Positions 16,281 to 24,040 of a stretch of DNA of 25,176 nucleotides are shown in pieces (positions within the stretch are counted from its first letter, which is position 1; each line of letters begins with the position of its first letter). The notes beneath the pieces were generated by a model, which ran no database searches, was not told the origin of the DNA, and worked only from the letters and a program-made list of their open reading frames with translations. A program made the position numbers and the translations under genes. The DNA is from Anaerolineae bacterium. Lineage in GTDB: Bacteria > Chloroflexota > Anaerolineae > Aggregatilineales > Phototrophicaceae. The stretch lies in NCBI GenBank assembly GCA_020848855.1, contig JADLHH010000181.1, positions 1 through 25,176 of the forward strand, read 5' to 3'.

Positions 16281-17444
16281 TCAGGGAAGTGCCGGCGCGG
16301 GCTTGAGCGGCAGCGTGAAGGTGAAGGTCACGCCCTGCGCCGGGTCGCTCTCCACCCAGATTTTGCCGCCGTGCGCCTCGACAAAGCCGCGCGTGATCGC
16401 CAGACCCAGCCCTGCCCCGCGATGCCCGTCCTGCGAACGGGAACGCGACGCCTCTTCGCGGTAGAAGCGGGTGAACACCTGTGACAGGTCGAGCGCCACC
16501 ATACCCGCGCCGTTGTTTTGCACCGAGACGCGCACCGAGTCGCGGTCGCGCTGCGCGCGCAGGGTGATTTGCCCACCTTCCGGCGTGTAGCGCAGGGCAT
16601 TGTCAAGCAGATTGCTCAGCACGCGCTGGATTTTGTCCGGGGCGATGTAAACCAGATCGACCTTCGGATCGAGTTCTCCGTTCACCGTGATCCCCTGCTG
16701 ACGGGCGCGAACGCGAATACTACCCAGCGAGTCCGAGATCAGGTCACGCAGCGAAATTATCTGATAGTCGAGCTTGATGTGCCCGGCGTCCAACTGCGCC
16801 AGTTCAAGCAGGTTGTCGATCAGCCGGGTCATGTTCTGAACTTCGAGTTCCATATTGTGCAGGTAGCGGGCGGTGGTCGCGGGATCGGTCACAACGCCGT
16901 CGATCATGGCTTCGATCATTGCGCGGATCGCCGTGACCGGGGTGCGCAGGTCGTGGGACGACCACGCAATCAGGTCGCGTCGCTGCTGATCGAGGCGGTG
17001 CTTCTCTTCATCGACCTGCTGCAAACTGGTCACCATGTCGTTGAAGCGGCGGGCGAATTCCGCCAGCTCGTCGTTGCCCTCGACGCGCAGGCGGGTTTCG
17101 AGCTTCCCCTGCGCGATCTGTTCCGCCGCCTTCGCCATCTCGCGGATGCTCTCGGTGAGCGCGCTCGACACGAAAAATCCGAAAATCAGCGCGATCACGC
17201 CGGCGAACACCAGCAGCGCCCCGGTGACCGCGAGGTCGTACTCGTTGATGAACATCAACTGCGCCGACACCCACACGTTCAGGAAGATCAGGGCGACCGT
17301 CAGGAACATCGTCACCAGCAGCGCCCAGCGCAGGCTGCGCAAGTAGCGCACCAGCCGCAGCCGGTAGGCGGTGTACGCTCCGCTGATGGACAGCACGGCG
17401 ATCACCATCATCAGCAGGAGCAGCGTGCCTAGTTCGGGGTGCAT
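16281..17444 (-). CDS. Membrane sensor histidine kinase (HAMP-HisKA-HATPase)
   Basis: This is a 387-residue kinase with three hydrophobic segments (about 5-25, 39-62 and 72-96), a HAMP linker (about 97-149), a HisKA domain with phospho-acceptor His164 in SSHDLRTPV, and a HATPase domain. The N box is NLLDNALRYTPEG (278-290) and the G2 box is GAGLGLAI (343-350). In the G1 box the usual Asp is Asn (Asn310 in QNNGAGM), a variant also seen in some active kinases. There is no large extracytoplasmic sensor domain, so it may sense the membrane or a partner protein. It follows its response regulator after 48 bases. Confidence 0.92.
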   Translation of the reverse strand: MHPELGTLLLLMMVIAVLSISGAYTAYRLRLVRYLRSLRWALLVTMFLTVALIFLNVWVSAQLMFINEYDLAVTGALLVFAGVIALIFGFFVSSALTESIREMAKAAEQIAQGKLETRLRVEGNDELAEFARRFNDMVTSLQQVDEEKHRLDQQRRDLIAWSSHDLRTPVTAIRAMIEAMIDGVVTDPATTARYLHNMELEVQNMTRLIDNLLELAQLDAGHIKLDYQIISLRDLISDSLGSIRVRARQQGITVNGELDPKVDLVYIAPDKIQRVLSNLLDNALRYTPEGGQITLRAQRDRDSVRVSVQNNGAGMVALDLSQVFTRFYREEASRSRSQDGHRGAGLGLAITRGFVEAHGGKIWVESDPAQGVTFTFTLPLKPAPALP

Positions 17445-17492
17445 ACGACTTCTCCACGGCGTCCGGCGGCGTCAGCCGATGCGGGCGCTCGT

Positions 17493-18212
17493 TCAGGGTT
17501 CAAATTTGTAGCCGACCCCCCACACCGTCTGGATGTAGCCCGGCTCGCCGGGGTTTGCCTCGATTTTTTCGCGCAGGCGGCGGATATGAACCGTGACGGT
17601 GCTTTCGTCGCCGTAAAACTCATAGCCCCAAATCTGGTCGAGGAGCTGGGTGCGCGTGAACACCTGTCGCGGGTGACGCGCCAGAAACAGCAGCAGGTCG
17701 AATTCCTTGGCGGTGAGCACGACCGACGCGCCGCGCACATGTACTTCGTGGCTGAGCGGGTCGATGCTCAGTTCCGCGAACGCGATTGGTTTTTCGTCGA
17801 CATCCGCCGCCGCGCCGCCCGTGCGACGTAAGACCGCCTTCACCCGCGCAACCAGTTCGCGCGGGCTGAACGGCTTGACCACGTAGTCGTCCGCGCCAAG
17901 CTCGAATCCGGCGATCCGGTCAAGCTCGCTCGTGCGCGCCGTCAGCAGAATGACCGGGGTATTGTTGTTCGCGGTCGGCGTCGAAAGCCTGCCGCTGCCA
18001 CGCAAAGCGCGCGTGATGGCAAAGCCATCCACGCCCGGCAGCATGATATCCAGCACGACCAGATCGGGCGTCCGGGATTGCAGGTAAGCGAGCGCTTCGG
18101 TTCCCGTCCCGGCTTCGTCTACGTGAAACCCGGCGTGCTCCAGGTATTGACGCACGACTTCGCGCACGGTCATTTCGTCGTCGACCACCAGGATAGTCGT
18201 CTGTTTTGTCAT
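17493..18212 (-). CDS. OmpR/PhoB-family response regulator
   Basis: This is a 239-residue two-domain regulator. The receiver has the acidic pair Asp11/Asp12, phospho-acceptor Asp55 (LVVLDIMLPG), Thr91 and Lys113 (VVKPF). The loop at about residues 71-86 is longer than usual (GSGRLSTPTANNN). The C-terminal winged-helix domain is complete (VVLTAKEFDLLLFLARHP, then STVTVHIRRLREKIE and TVWGVGYKFEP). It is the first gene of a pair with the sensor kinase at 16281-17444. Its targets are unknown; the ThuA operon and the liv operon are its immediate neighbours. Confidence 0.93.
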   Translation of the reverse strand: MTKQTTILVVDDEMTVREVVRQYLEHAGFHVDEAGTGTEALAYLQSRTPDLVVLDIMLPGVDGFAITRALRGSGRLSTPTANNNTPVILLTARTSELDRIAGFELGADDYVVKPFSPRELVARVKAVLRRTGGAAADVDEKPIAFAELSIDPLSHEVHVRGASVVLTAKEFDLLLFLARHPRQVFTRTQLLDQIWGYEFYGDESTVTVHIRRLREKIEANPGEPGYIQTVWGVGYKFEP

Positions 18213-18273
18213 AACTGGAGATTATAGCCAGAATGATTGTGGAATGATTACGGGAAACAGATACAGCTTATCT

Positions 18274-18300
18274 GTAGGGAGCGTAACGCATTACGCCCCC
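18274..18300. repeat. GTAGGGG-type palindrome D
   Basis: GGGAGCGTAA (18277-18286) pairs with TTACGCCCCC (18291-18300) across a CGCA loop, 9 of 10 positions complementary, and is preceded by GTA. It lies just after the livF stop and before the response-regulator gene, on the minus strand. Here it could act as the terminator of the liv operon. Confidence 0.6.
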
Positions 18301-18313
18301 AATCACGACATCA

Positions 18314-19036
18314 CTAGTTTTCGCCCAGATACGCCTTGCGCACCATATCGTTCTTCATGAGGACTTTCGCGTCGTCCTGCAGCACGATTTCGCCGGTTTG
18401 CAGCACGTAGCCGCGATTGGCGACTTCCAGCGCCATCAGCGCGTTCTGTTCGACCAGCAGAATTGTCTTGCCTTCAGCATTGATGCGCTTGATGATCTCG
18501 AAGATCGCCTCGACCAGCACCGGCGCCAGCCCCATCGACGGCTCATCAAGCAGCAGCACGTCGGGGTCTGCCATCATGGCGCGCGCCATCGCCAGCATCT
18601 GCTGCTCGCCGCCTGAGAGCGTGCCGCCCTTCTGGGAAATGCGCTCCTTGAGACGCGGAAACATGGCGAAGGCGCGCTCCATGCGAGCGTGAATTTCACT
18701 TCGGCTGTCGACGTTCCACGCGCCGATTTCCAGATTTTCCTGCACAGTCAGCAGCGGGAAAATGCGCCGCCCTTCCGGTACGTGCCCGATACCCCGCAGC
18801 GTGATCTCGTGCGCCTTCATGCCGTTGATCACCTGCCCCTTGAGGCGCACACTGCCGCGCTTGGGACGCACAATGCCGCTGATCGTCCGCAGTGTGGTAC
18901 TTTTGCCCGCGCCGTTCGCGCCGACCAGGGTGACGACTTCGCCCTTGTTGACGGTGACGTTAATACCCTTGAGGGCGTGAATCTGCCCGTAGTAGGTATG
19001 CAGATTGTCCAATTCCAGCAGCGTTGTCGCGGTCAT
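18314..19036 (-). CDS. livF: Branched-chain amino acid ABC importer ATP-binding protein LivF
   Basis: This is a 240-residue ABC ATPase. It has Walker A VGANGAGKST, the signature LSGGEQQMLAMARAMM and Walker B VLLLDEPSMGLAP. LivF-typical segments are LDNLHTYYGQIHALKG, GHVPEGRRIFPLLTVQENLEIGA and LLVEQNALMALEVANRGYVLQTGEIVL. ATG 19036 overlaps the livG stop by four bases, so synthesis is coupled. It is the last gene of the five-gene liv operon and would form the ATPase heterodimer with LivG on the inner face of the membrane. Confidence 0.95.
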   Translation of the reverse strand: MTATTLLELDNLHTYYGQIHALKGINVTVNKGEVVTLVGANGAGKSTTLRTISGIVRPKRGSVRLKGQVINGMKAHEITLRGIGHVPEGRRIFPLLTVQENLEIGAWNVDSRSEIHARMERAFAMFPRLKERISQKGGTLSGGEQQMLAMARAMMADPDVLLLDEPSMGLAPVLVEAIFEIIKRINAEGKTILLVEQNALMALEVANRGYVLQTGEIVLQDDAKVLMKNDMVRKAYLGEN

Positions 19037-19821
19037 GATGCGATTTCCCCTTCCGTGCCCAGCGCCCGGCGACCGAGATAGGCTTCGACCACGCGGGTAT
19101 TGCTGCGAATCGCTTCGGGGTCGCCCTCGGCAATCTTCTCGCCGTAGTCCAGCACGCTGATATGCTCGCTGATGCCCATGACGACGCGCATGTCATGCTC
19201 GATCAGAACGACGGTCACCCCAAGCTCGCTCCGAATCCTGCGGAAAAGCGCCATCGCGGCTTCGCTCTCGTTCGGGTTCATGCCCGCCGTCGGCTCGTCC
19301 AGCAGAATGAGCTTTGGATCGCTGGCGAGCGCCCGCGCGATCTCGACGCGCCGCTGATCGCCATAAGGCAGGTTGCGGCTGACTTCGTCGCCCTTGCCGC
19401 CCAGCCCGACGAACTGAAGCAGTTCGCGCGAGCGGGTGCGAACCTGGTCTTCCTGATGCCGAAAGCTCGGCGGACGAAACACGGTCTGCCACAGCGAGAC
19501 GTTCAGGCGCGAATGCATCCCGACCATCACGTTTTCCAGAACGGTCATGTTGGAAAACAGACGGATGCTCTGGAACGTCCGCGCGATACCCGCCGCGTTC
19601 ACTTGATCCGGTCGCAGCCCGATGAGCGTGCGCCCGTTGAAATTGATTTCGCCAACATCCGGCTTATAGATGCCGGTCAGCAGGTTGAAGAACGTGGTTT
19701 TGCCCGCGCCGTTCGGTCCGATGATCGAACTGATGCTGTTCTCCTGAATGCCGATGCTGACATCGCGCACCGCGCGGATGCCGCCGAAGGATTTGCTGAG
19801 ATTCTTGACTTCCAGCAGCAT
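19033..19821 (-). CDS. livG: Branched-chain amino acid ABC importer ATP-binding protein LivG
   Basis: This is a 262-residue ABC ATPase. It begins VKNLSKSFGGIRAVRDVS and has Walker A GPNGAGKTT, the LivG-style signature NLPYGDQRRVEIARALA in place of LSGGQ, and Walker B LILLDEPTAGMNPNE. The insert GIARTFQSIRLFSNMTVLENVMVGMH is typical of LivG. It lies 6 bases after livM and overlaps livF by four bases. The C-terminal YLGRRALGTEGEIAS is slightly longer than the usual ending. Confidence 0.95.
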   Translation of the reverse strand: MLLEVKNLSKSFGGIRAVRDVSIGIQENSISSIIGPNGAGKTTFFNLLTGIYKPDVGEINFNGRTLIGLRPDQVNAAGIARTFQSIRLFSNMTVLENVMVGMHSRLNVSLWQTVFRPPSFRHQEDQVRTRSRELLQFVGLGGKGDEVSRNLPYGDQRRVEIARALASDPKLILLDEPTAGMNPNESEAAMALFRRIRSELGVTVVLIEHDMRVVMGISEHISVLDYGEKIAEGDPEAIRSNTRVVEAYLGRRALGTEGEIAS

Positions 19822-19827
19822 GATGCC

Positions 19828-21270
19828 CTACCCTTCGTGGCTGTGGCGCGGGTCGATTTCAGAAGCGATCACCGGTTCATCCAGCCGCGCGATCTCGTCC
19901 GGCTGCGCGTGCTCGCGCATTTCCATCTTGCGGCGCGCCTCAGGCATCAAACCCGCCGGGCGGAAGATGGTCATGACGATCAGCAGGATGCCGAAGACGA
20001 AGCGCTGGTATTTTGCCGGCTCAAGCTGCGAGGGCCAGTCGCGCAGGTGAAAATTGATGATCGGCACCACGTAGTCGATATTGCGCAGCGCGTTGACCTG
20101 AAGCGAGAAGTTAGTCAGGATTTGCAGGTTGAGCAGCGTGACGATCATCGCGCCCAGGATGACCCCTTTAATGCCGCCCAGCCCGCCGACGATCACCATC
20201 GCCAGGATGCTGATCGACTGAATCAAACTGAAGCTCTCCGGGCTGACAAATGTCTGCTTGGCGGCGTACAGCACGCCGATTGCCCCGGCGAATGCCGCGC
20301 CGGAAGCGAACGCCAGCAGCTTCATGCGCACCAGCGGAACGCCCATCGCAATCGCGGCGACTTCGTCCTCGCGGATCGCCGTCCAGGCGCGCCCAACCGG
20401 CGAGTCGTCCAGCAGCCGCGCAACCAGAATGATGACTGCCAGCAGGACGATAGCGATGAAATAAAACAGAAGCTGCTGCGCCACCGGCTGAGCATTCGGT
20501 ATATTGATGTCGAGTGCAGTCGCGGTTGAGGTCGTGAAATTCACGAGAAAGTCGGGGAGCGGCGGTCGCAGCACGCCGGAAAGCCCCTGCGCGCCGTTGG
20601 TCAGGTTGAACGGCTGGTCAAGGTTGCGCGCCAGCACGCGAATCATCTCGCCGAAGCCCAGCGTCACGATCGCCAGGTAGTCGCCACGCAGGCGCAGCAC
20701 CGGCAAACCCAGCAGAATACCGACACCGCCGGCGACGAGGATAGCGATCACGATGAAGATGTAAAACGCCCACGCCGGGACGATCAGCCCGCCCAGCATA
20801 AAAACGGTCTCCACGTTGGTCGATGTGAACATCGCCCACGTATACGCGCCGACAGCGAAAAAGGCGATGTACCCGAGGTCGAGCAAACCGGCAAAGCCGA
20901 CGACGATGTTCAAGCCGAGTGCAAGCCCGGAGAAAATCGCAATCTGGATCGACAATTCCAGATACTGACCGTCGTAAATGCCCAGCAGCGGCATCACGAC
21001 GATGATCAGCAGCAGCAGGAATGACGTTTTGGCGCGCCTCGAAAGCGGCGACGCCAGAATCACGAACGGCGACAGGATGAACGGCGGGAACGCGAGCGTG
21101 CTCCACAGTGGGAATAACAGGTTCCCGCGATCCAGGCTGACGAGGATGATCAGGGCAATCGCAATGTAGCCGACGATCAATGCGCCGGCGATACGGGGCT
21201 GGCGTATCCAACTGCGGAAGGACATGCGCGCTTCAGCAGTCGGAGCAGGAAGAGGCATATTCGTCGCCAT
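19828..21270 (-). CDS. livM: Branched-chain amino acid ABC importer permease LivM
   Basis: This 480-residue multi-spanning permease is longer than most LivM proteins. The core has LSIQIAIFSGLALGLNIVVGFAGLLDLGYIAFFAVGAY, then LPVLRLRGDYLAIVTLGFGEMIRVLARNL and SPVGRAWTAIREDEVAAIAMGVPLVRMKLLAF, the cytoplasmic coupling loop. An additional N-terminal region of about 100 residues carries extra hydrophobic segments. The C-terminus is a charged cytoplasmic tail of about 40 residues (EARRKMEMREHAQPDE). It pairs with LivH, whose stop lies 3 bases before this start. Substrate could be branched-chain amino acids, or amides/urea as in related Urt/Fmd systems; no urease or amidase genes are near. Confidence 0.92.
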   Translation of the reverse strand: MATNMPLPAPTAEARMSFRSWIRQPRIAGALIVGYIAIALIILVSLDRGNLLFPLWSTLAFPPFILSPFVILASPLSRRAKTSFLLLLIIVVMPLLGIYDGQYLELSIQIAIFSGLALGLNIVVGFAGLLDLGYIAFFAVGAYTWAMFTSTNVETVFMLGGLIVPAWAFYIFIVIAILVAGGVGILLGLPVLRLRGDYLAIVTLGFGEMIRVLARNLDQPFNLTNGAQGLSGVLRPPLPDFLVNFTTSTATALDINIPNAQPVAQQLLFYFIAIVLLAVIILVARLLDDSPVGRAWTAIREDEVAAIAMGVPLVRMKLLAFASGAAFAGAIGVLYAAKQTFVSPESFSLIQSISILAMVIVGGLGGIKGVILGAMIVTLLNLQILTNFSLQVNALRNIDYVVPIINFHLRDWPSQLEPAKYQRFVFGILLIVMTIFRPAGLMPEARRKMEMREHAQPDEIARLDEPVIASEIDPRHSHEG

Positions 21271-21273
21271 GAC

Positions 21274-22464
21274 TCACACCTTCTCGTCTACGCGCTCGCC
21301 GAGCAGACCGCCGGGACGGAATATCAGGATCAGGATGAGAATCGCGAACACGAAAATATCCGTCCACCGCTGACCGAGCGCCGGGAAGTAGACCAGCACG
21401 CCGTTGAGGAACGCTTCGAGCATCCCGATCGTCAAACCACCGAGCAGCGCGCCGGTCACATTGCCGATACCCCCCAGCACGGCAGCCGTGAACGCCTTCA
21501 CGCCGGGGATGAAGCCGACGTAGGGGGTGATCGTGCCGGCATTCAGACCGAACAGCGCACCCGCCGCGCCGCCGAACGCCCCGCCGATGAAGAACGTCAG
21601 CGAGATCATCAGGTTGACGTTGATACCCATCAACCCGGCAGTAAGCTGATCCTGCGAGACGGCGCGAATGCCCCGCCCCAGCTTGGTGCCGTTGACGAAC
21701 CAGTTGAGCGCAACCAGCGTGATCACCGCGCCGATCACCATGATGACCGATGTCGGTTTGACATTGACGGTCGTGCTGCCAAAGACCACCGGGATGTTCG
21801 TGGTCAGCCAGGGAAGCTCGTTTTTCGGATAGGTCAGGTTGAAGTCGTTACGCGTCATCGCTTCGAAGGCGCGCACGACATCGATCAGAAAGAACGACAC
21901 ACCGATTGCCGAAATGAGCGGCACGAGCCGCGGCGCATTTCGCAGTGGACGATAAGCAACCCGCTCGACCGTCACTGCCAGCAACCCGCTGCCGAGCATT
22001 GCCGCCAGAACGACCACCAGCAGCAGCAGGATAGGATTCCAGTCAGGCAGCGCGCCGCCGATATCGAGATGAGTCAAAACCTCGAAGCCGACGACCGCGC
22101 CGAACATGAAGATCTCGCTGTGGGCGAAATTGATGAATTTCAACACGCCATATACGAGCGTATACCCCAGCGCGACCATCGAATAGACAAAACCGATGCT
22201 GATGCCACTGATGATCATGCCGGGAAGCTGGCGCGAAATTTGATCCGCCAGAAAGATGGGGGCTTTGGGGTTCGGCTGGGGGAAAATCACCGAGGTAAAA
22301 TACGCGATCGCGGTCAGAATGACGGCGATCCCGATGATGAAAACGAGAATCTGCAAAACCGGGTAAATCAGAAATCGGTAAGCCCAATTTCCACTTACGG
22401 GCGGAGTCGAAAACCACTCGACGAACCCCGCCAAAGAATTCCTGGGACGTTCCGCTAGCTGCAT
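21274..22464 (-). CDS. livH: Branched-chain amino acid ABC importer permease LivH
   Basis: This is a 396-residue permease from ATG 22464. The LivH core is SGISIGFVYSMVALGYTLVYGVLKFINFAHSEIFMFGA, with the coupling loop GRGIRAVSQDQLTAGLMGINVNLMI and the end LIFRPGGLLGERVDEKV. About 75 extra residues with one hydrophobic segment (LQILVFIIGIAVILTAIAYF) precede the core. The frame is open up to a TTG at 22518, but that codon lies inside palindrome E. ATG 22464 with AGGTGGGGG upstream is the better start. The gene is second in the operon after livJ. Confidence 0.9.
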   Translation of the reverse strand: MQLAERPRNSLAGFVEWFSTPPVSGNWAYRFLIYPVLQILVFIIGIAVILTAIAYFTSVIFPQPNPKAPIFLADQISRQLPGMIISGISIGFVYSMVALGYTLVYGVLKFINFAHSEIFMFGAVVGFEVLTHLDIGGALPDWNPILLLLVVVLAAMLGSGLLAVTVERVAYRPLRNAPRLVPLISAIGVSFFLIDVVRAFEAMTRNDFNLTYPKNELPWLTTNIPVVFGSTTVNVKPTSVIMVIGAVITLVALNWFVNGTKLGRGIRAVSQDQLTAGLMGINVNLMISLTFFIGGAFGGAAGALFGLNAGTITPYVGFIPGVKAFTAAVLGGIGNVTGALLGGLTIGMLEAFLNGVLVYFPALGQRWTDIFVFAILILILIFRPGGLLGERVDEKV

Positions 22465-22500
22465 AAGCCGCCCCCACCTGCAGTTGCGCAAATTGTGAAT

Positions 22501-22527
22501 TAGGGCGGGTTTATTCAACCCGCCCCA
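22501..22527. repeat. GTAGGGG-type palindrome E
   Basis: GGGCGGGTT (22503-22511) pairs perfectly with AACCCGCCC (22517-22525) across a five-base loop, and is preceded by TA. It lies between the end of livJ and the start of livH, inside the operon. Its core resembles palindrome C. Confidence 0.65.
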
Positions 22528-22586
22528 GGATGATAAGGCTATATTTCGGCGCTTGCGCGCCCCGTATTACGAGCCGGCAGCGACGC

Positions 22587-23798
22587 TTAGCTGCTCGCCT
22601 CTTCGGCGGCGTACAGCGGCGACGGAATCTGAATCTGGGAGATGACGGTGTTGTTGCCCCACTCCGCCGGGTCAGCCGATGCGACTTCGAAAATGAAGAA
22701 GTTCGCCAGCTCGCGGTCACCATGATCATCGAACGTAATCATGCCGGTCAGACCGTCGTATTCGGTGGTCGCGCGGACTTCAGCCGCCACCGCTTCACGG
22801 GTGGGGATTTCGCCGCCAGCCGCTTCGACAGCGCGCTCGATCGCGGCGAGAATGATACCGGTCGAGTCGTAGGACTCCGCGCCGTAGGTCACCGGCGGCT
22901 CGCCGAACTTCTCGGTGTAGCTGTCAACGAACGCAGCCGAGTTCGGGAACGCCGAGACAGGACCACCTGCCGACGTATAATGCACGCCGACGACTGCCGT
23001 GCCAGCCAGTTCGGCGAAGTCGGGGGCGTCGAGACCATCGGGACCCAGGAATTCGCCGGTGTAGCCCGCTGCGTAAAGCTGGTTGACGAACACGCCAATC
23101 TGGTTGTAGATGCCGCCGAAGTAGACCACGTCCGGCGACAGCGCCAGGATCGGCTGGATGATGCCTTCAAAGTTCGAGGTTTCTTCCGTGCCTTCGAAGC
23201 CGAGGACGGTGATGCCCGCCGCCTCGATGTTGTCGCGGAAGAACGATGCAACGCCCAAGCCGTAGGCGGTGGTGTCGTTCAGAACGTAGGCGGTGGTGTA
23301 ACCGCGCTCGACAGCGAACTGCGCGCCCACTGCGCCCTGCGCGTCGTCACGACCGCACACGCGGTTGACGGTCGGCAGTTCGCGGTCCGTGATCAACACA
23401 TTGGTGTTGGCGGGCGAAACCATGACGAGGTTGTTCTGGTTGTAGACTTCCGACGACGGAATGGCGACACCACTGTTCAGGTGACCAACCACGCCGAGGA
23501 TCGCCGCATCGGCGACCATCTGCTGAGCGTTGGCAACGCCCACGTCCGGGGTCGCCTGATCGTCGAACGGCACGAACTGCAGGTCGAAGCCCATATCACG
23601 CAGCGACCCACCCAGTTCTTCAATCGCCAGCTCGGTCGCATTACGGATACCGATGCCCAACTGCGACTGACCGCCCGACAGCGGGCTTGCTGAAGCGATC
23701 TTGATGACCTTTGCCGCCTGCGCCTGAACCAGCGACGCGCCAAGTGTCATCACCAACACGAGCACAAGTACAATCATCGAAAGTCGTTTGCTATTCAT
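22587..23798 (-). CDS. livJ: Branched-chain amino acid-type substrate-binding protein LivJ
   Basis: This is a 403-residue periplasmic-binding-protein-like type 1 receptor. It has a signal peptide (MNSKRLSMIVLVLVLVMTLG..VQAQA, about 26-28 residues) with no lipobox cysteine. The mature part starts VIKIASASPLSGGQSQLG and continues with VPFDDQATPDVGVANAQQMVAD, VVGHLNSGVAIPSSEVYNQ, AYVLNDTTAYGLGVASFFRD and DVVYFGGIYNQIGVFVNQLYAAGY, all typical of LivJ/LivK. I chose ATG 23798 because GGAGAGG lies 6 bases upstream and the signal peptide begins there; the frame runs open to 23858. The ligand is probably a branched-chain or related amino acid. The C-terminus (AAEEASS) resembles that of the BMP protein. 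Confidence 0.92.
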   Translation of the reverse strand: MNSKRLSMIVLVLVLVMTLGASLVQAQAAKVIKIASASPLSGGQSQLGIGIRNATELAIEELGGSLRDMGFDLQFVPFDDQATPDVGVANAQQMVADAAILGVVGHLNSGVAIPSSEVYNQNNLVMVSPANTNVLITDRELPTVNRVCGRDDAQGAVGAQFAVERGYTTAYVLNDTTAYGLGVASFFRDNIEAAGITVLGFEGTEETSNFEGIIQPILALSPDVVYFGGIYNQIGVFVNQLYAAGYTGEFLGPDGLDAPDFAELAGTAVVGVHYTSAGGPVSAFPNSAAFVDSYTEKFGEPPVTYGAESYDSTGIILAAIERAVEAAGGEIPTREAVAAEVRATTEYDGLTGMITFDDHGDRELANFFIFEVASADPAEWGNNTVISQIQIPSPLYAAEEASS

Positions 23799-23850
23799 AC
23801 CAGCCTCTCCAATGTACATAACACACACTAAGTGTAACTTGCCGCCACCC

Positions 23851-23864
23851 TGACCCATTGGTCA
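23851..23864. promoter_or_regulatory. Palindrome in the livJ leader (candidate operator or hairpin)
   Basis: TGACC-CATT-GGTCA is perfectly symmetric in its 5-bp arms. It lies about 50 bases upstream of livJ and downstream of the predicted start of transcription. A second short palindrome, ACACT-A-AGTGT, is at 23825-23835. Either could bind a regulator or form an mRNA hairpin. Confidence 0.3.
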
Positions 23865-23911
23865 AGCCAACTGAACAGTCCGCTCCGGTTTTGGATAGAG
23901 GCAACAAACAC

Positions 23912-23939
23912 AGTATAACAAATCTTACAAAACTTACAA
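23912..23939 (-). promoter_or_regulatory. Predicted sigma-70 type promoter of the liv operon
   Basis: On the minus strand, TTGTAA (23939-23934) and TATACT (23917-23912) are separated by 16 bases, close to the -35/-10 consensus. The surrounding DNA is AT-rich, unlike the rest of the window. A leader of roughly 105 bases to livJ is implied. CTTACAA occurs twice here (23924-23930 and 23933-23939). Confidence 0.55.
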
Positions 23940-24040
23940 GATAATAGGGCTGTTTTAATATTTACACAAAATGATGTCCGACAAATTGGCGGCACTTCTG
24001 CACACGACTTCGCAATCCAGTCCAGAGCGCCCGCGCCCAC

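Noticed and set aside
19162..20529. 455-codon open frame on the plus strand opposite livG and livM
   Set aside because: It is a shadow of two confident liv genes with skewed His/Arg/Asp/Gln composition.
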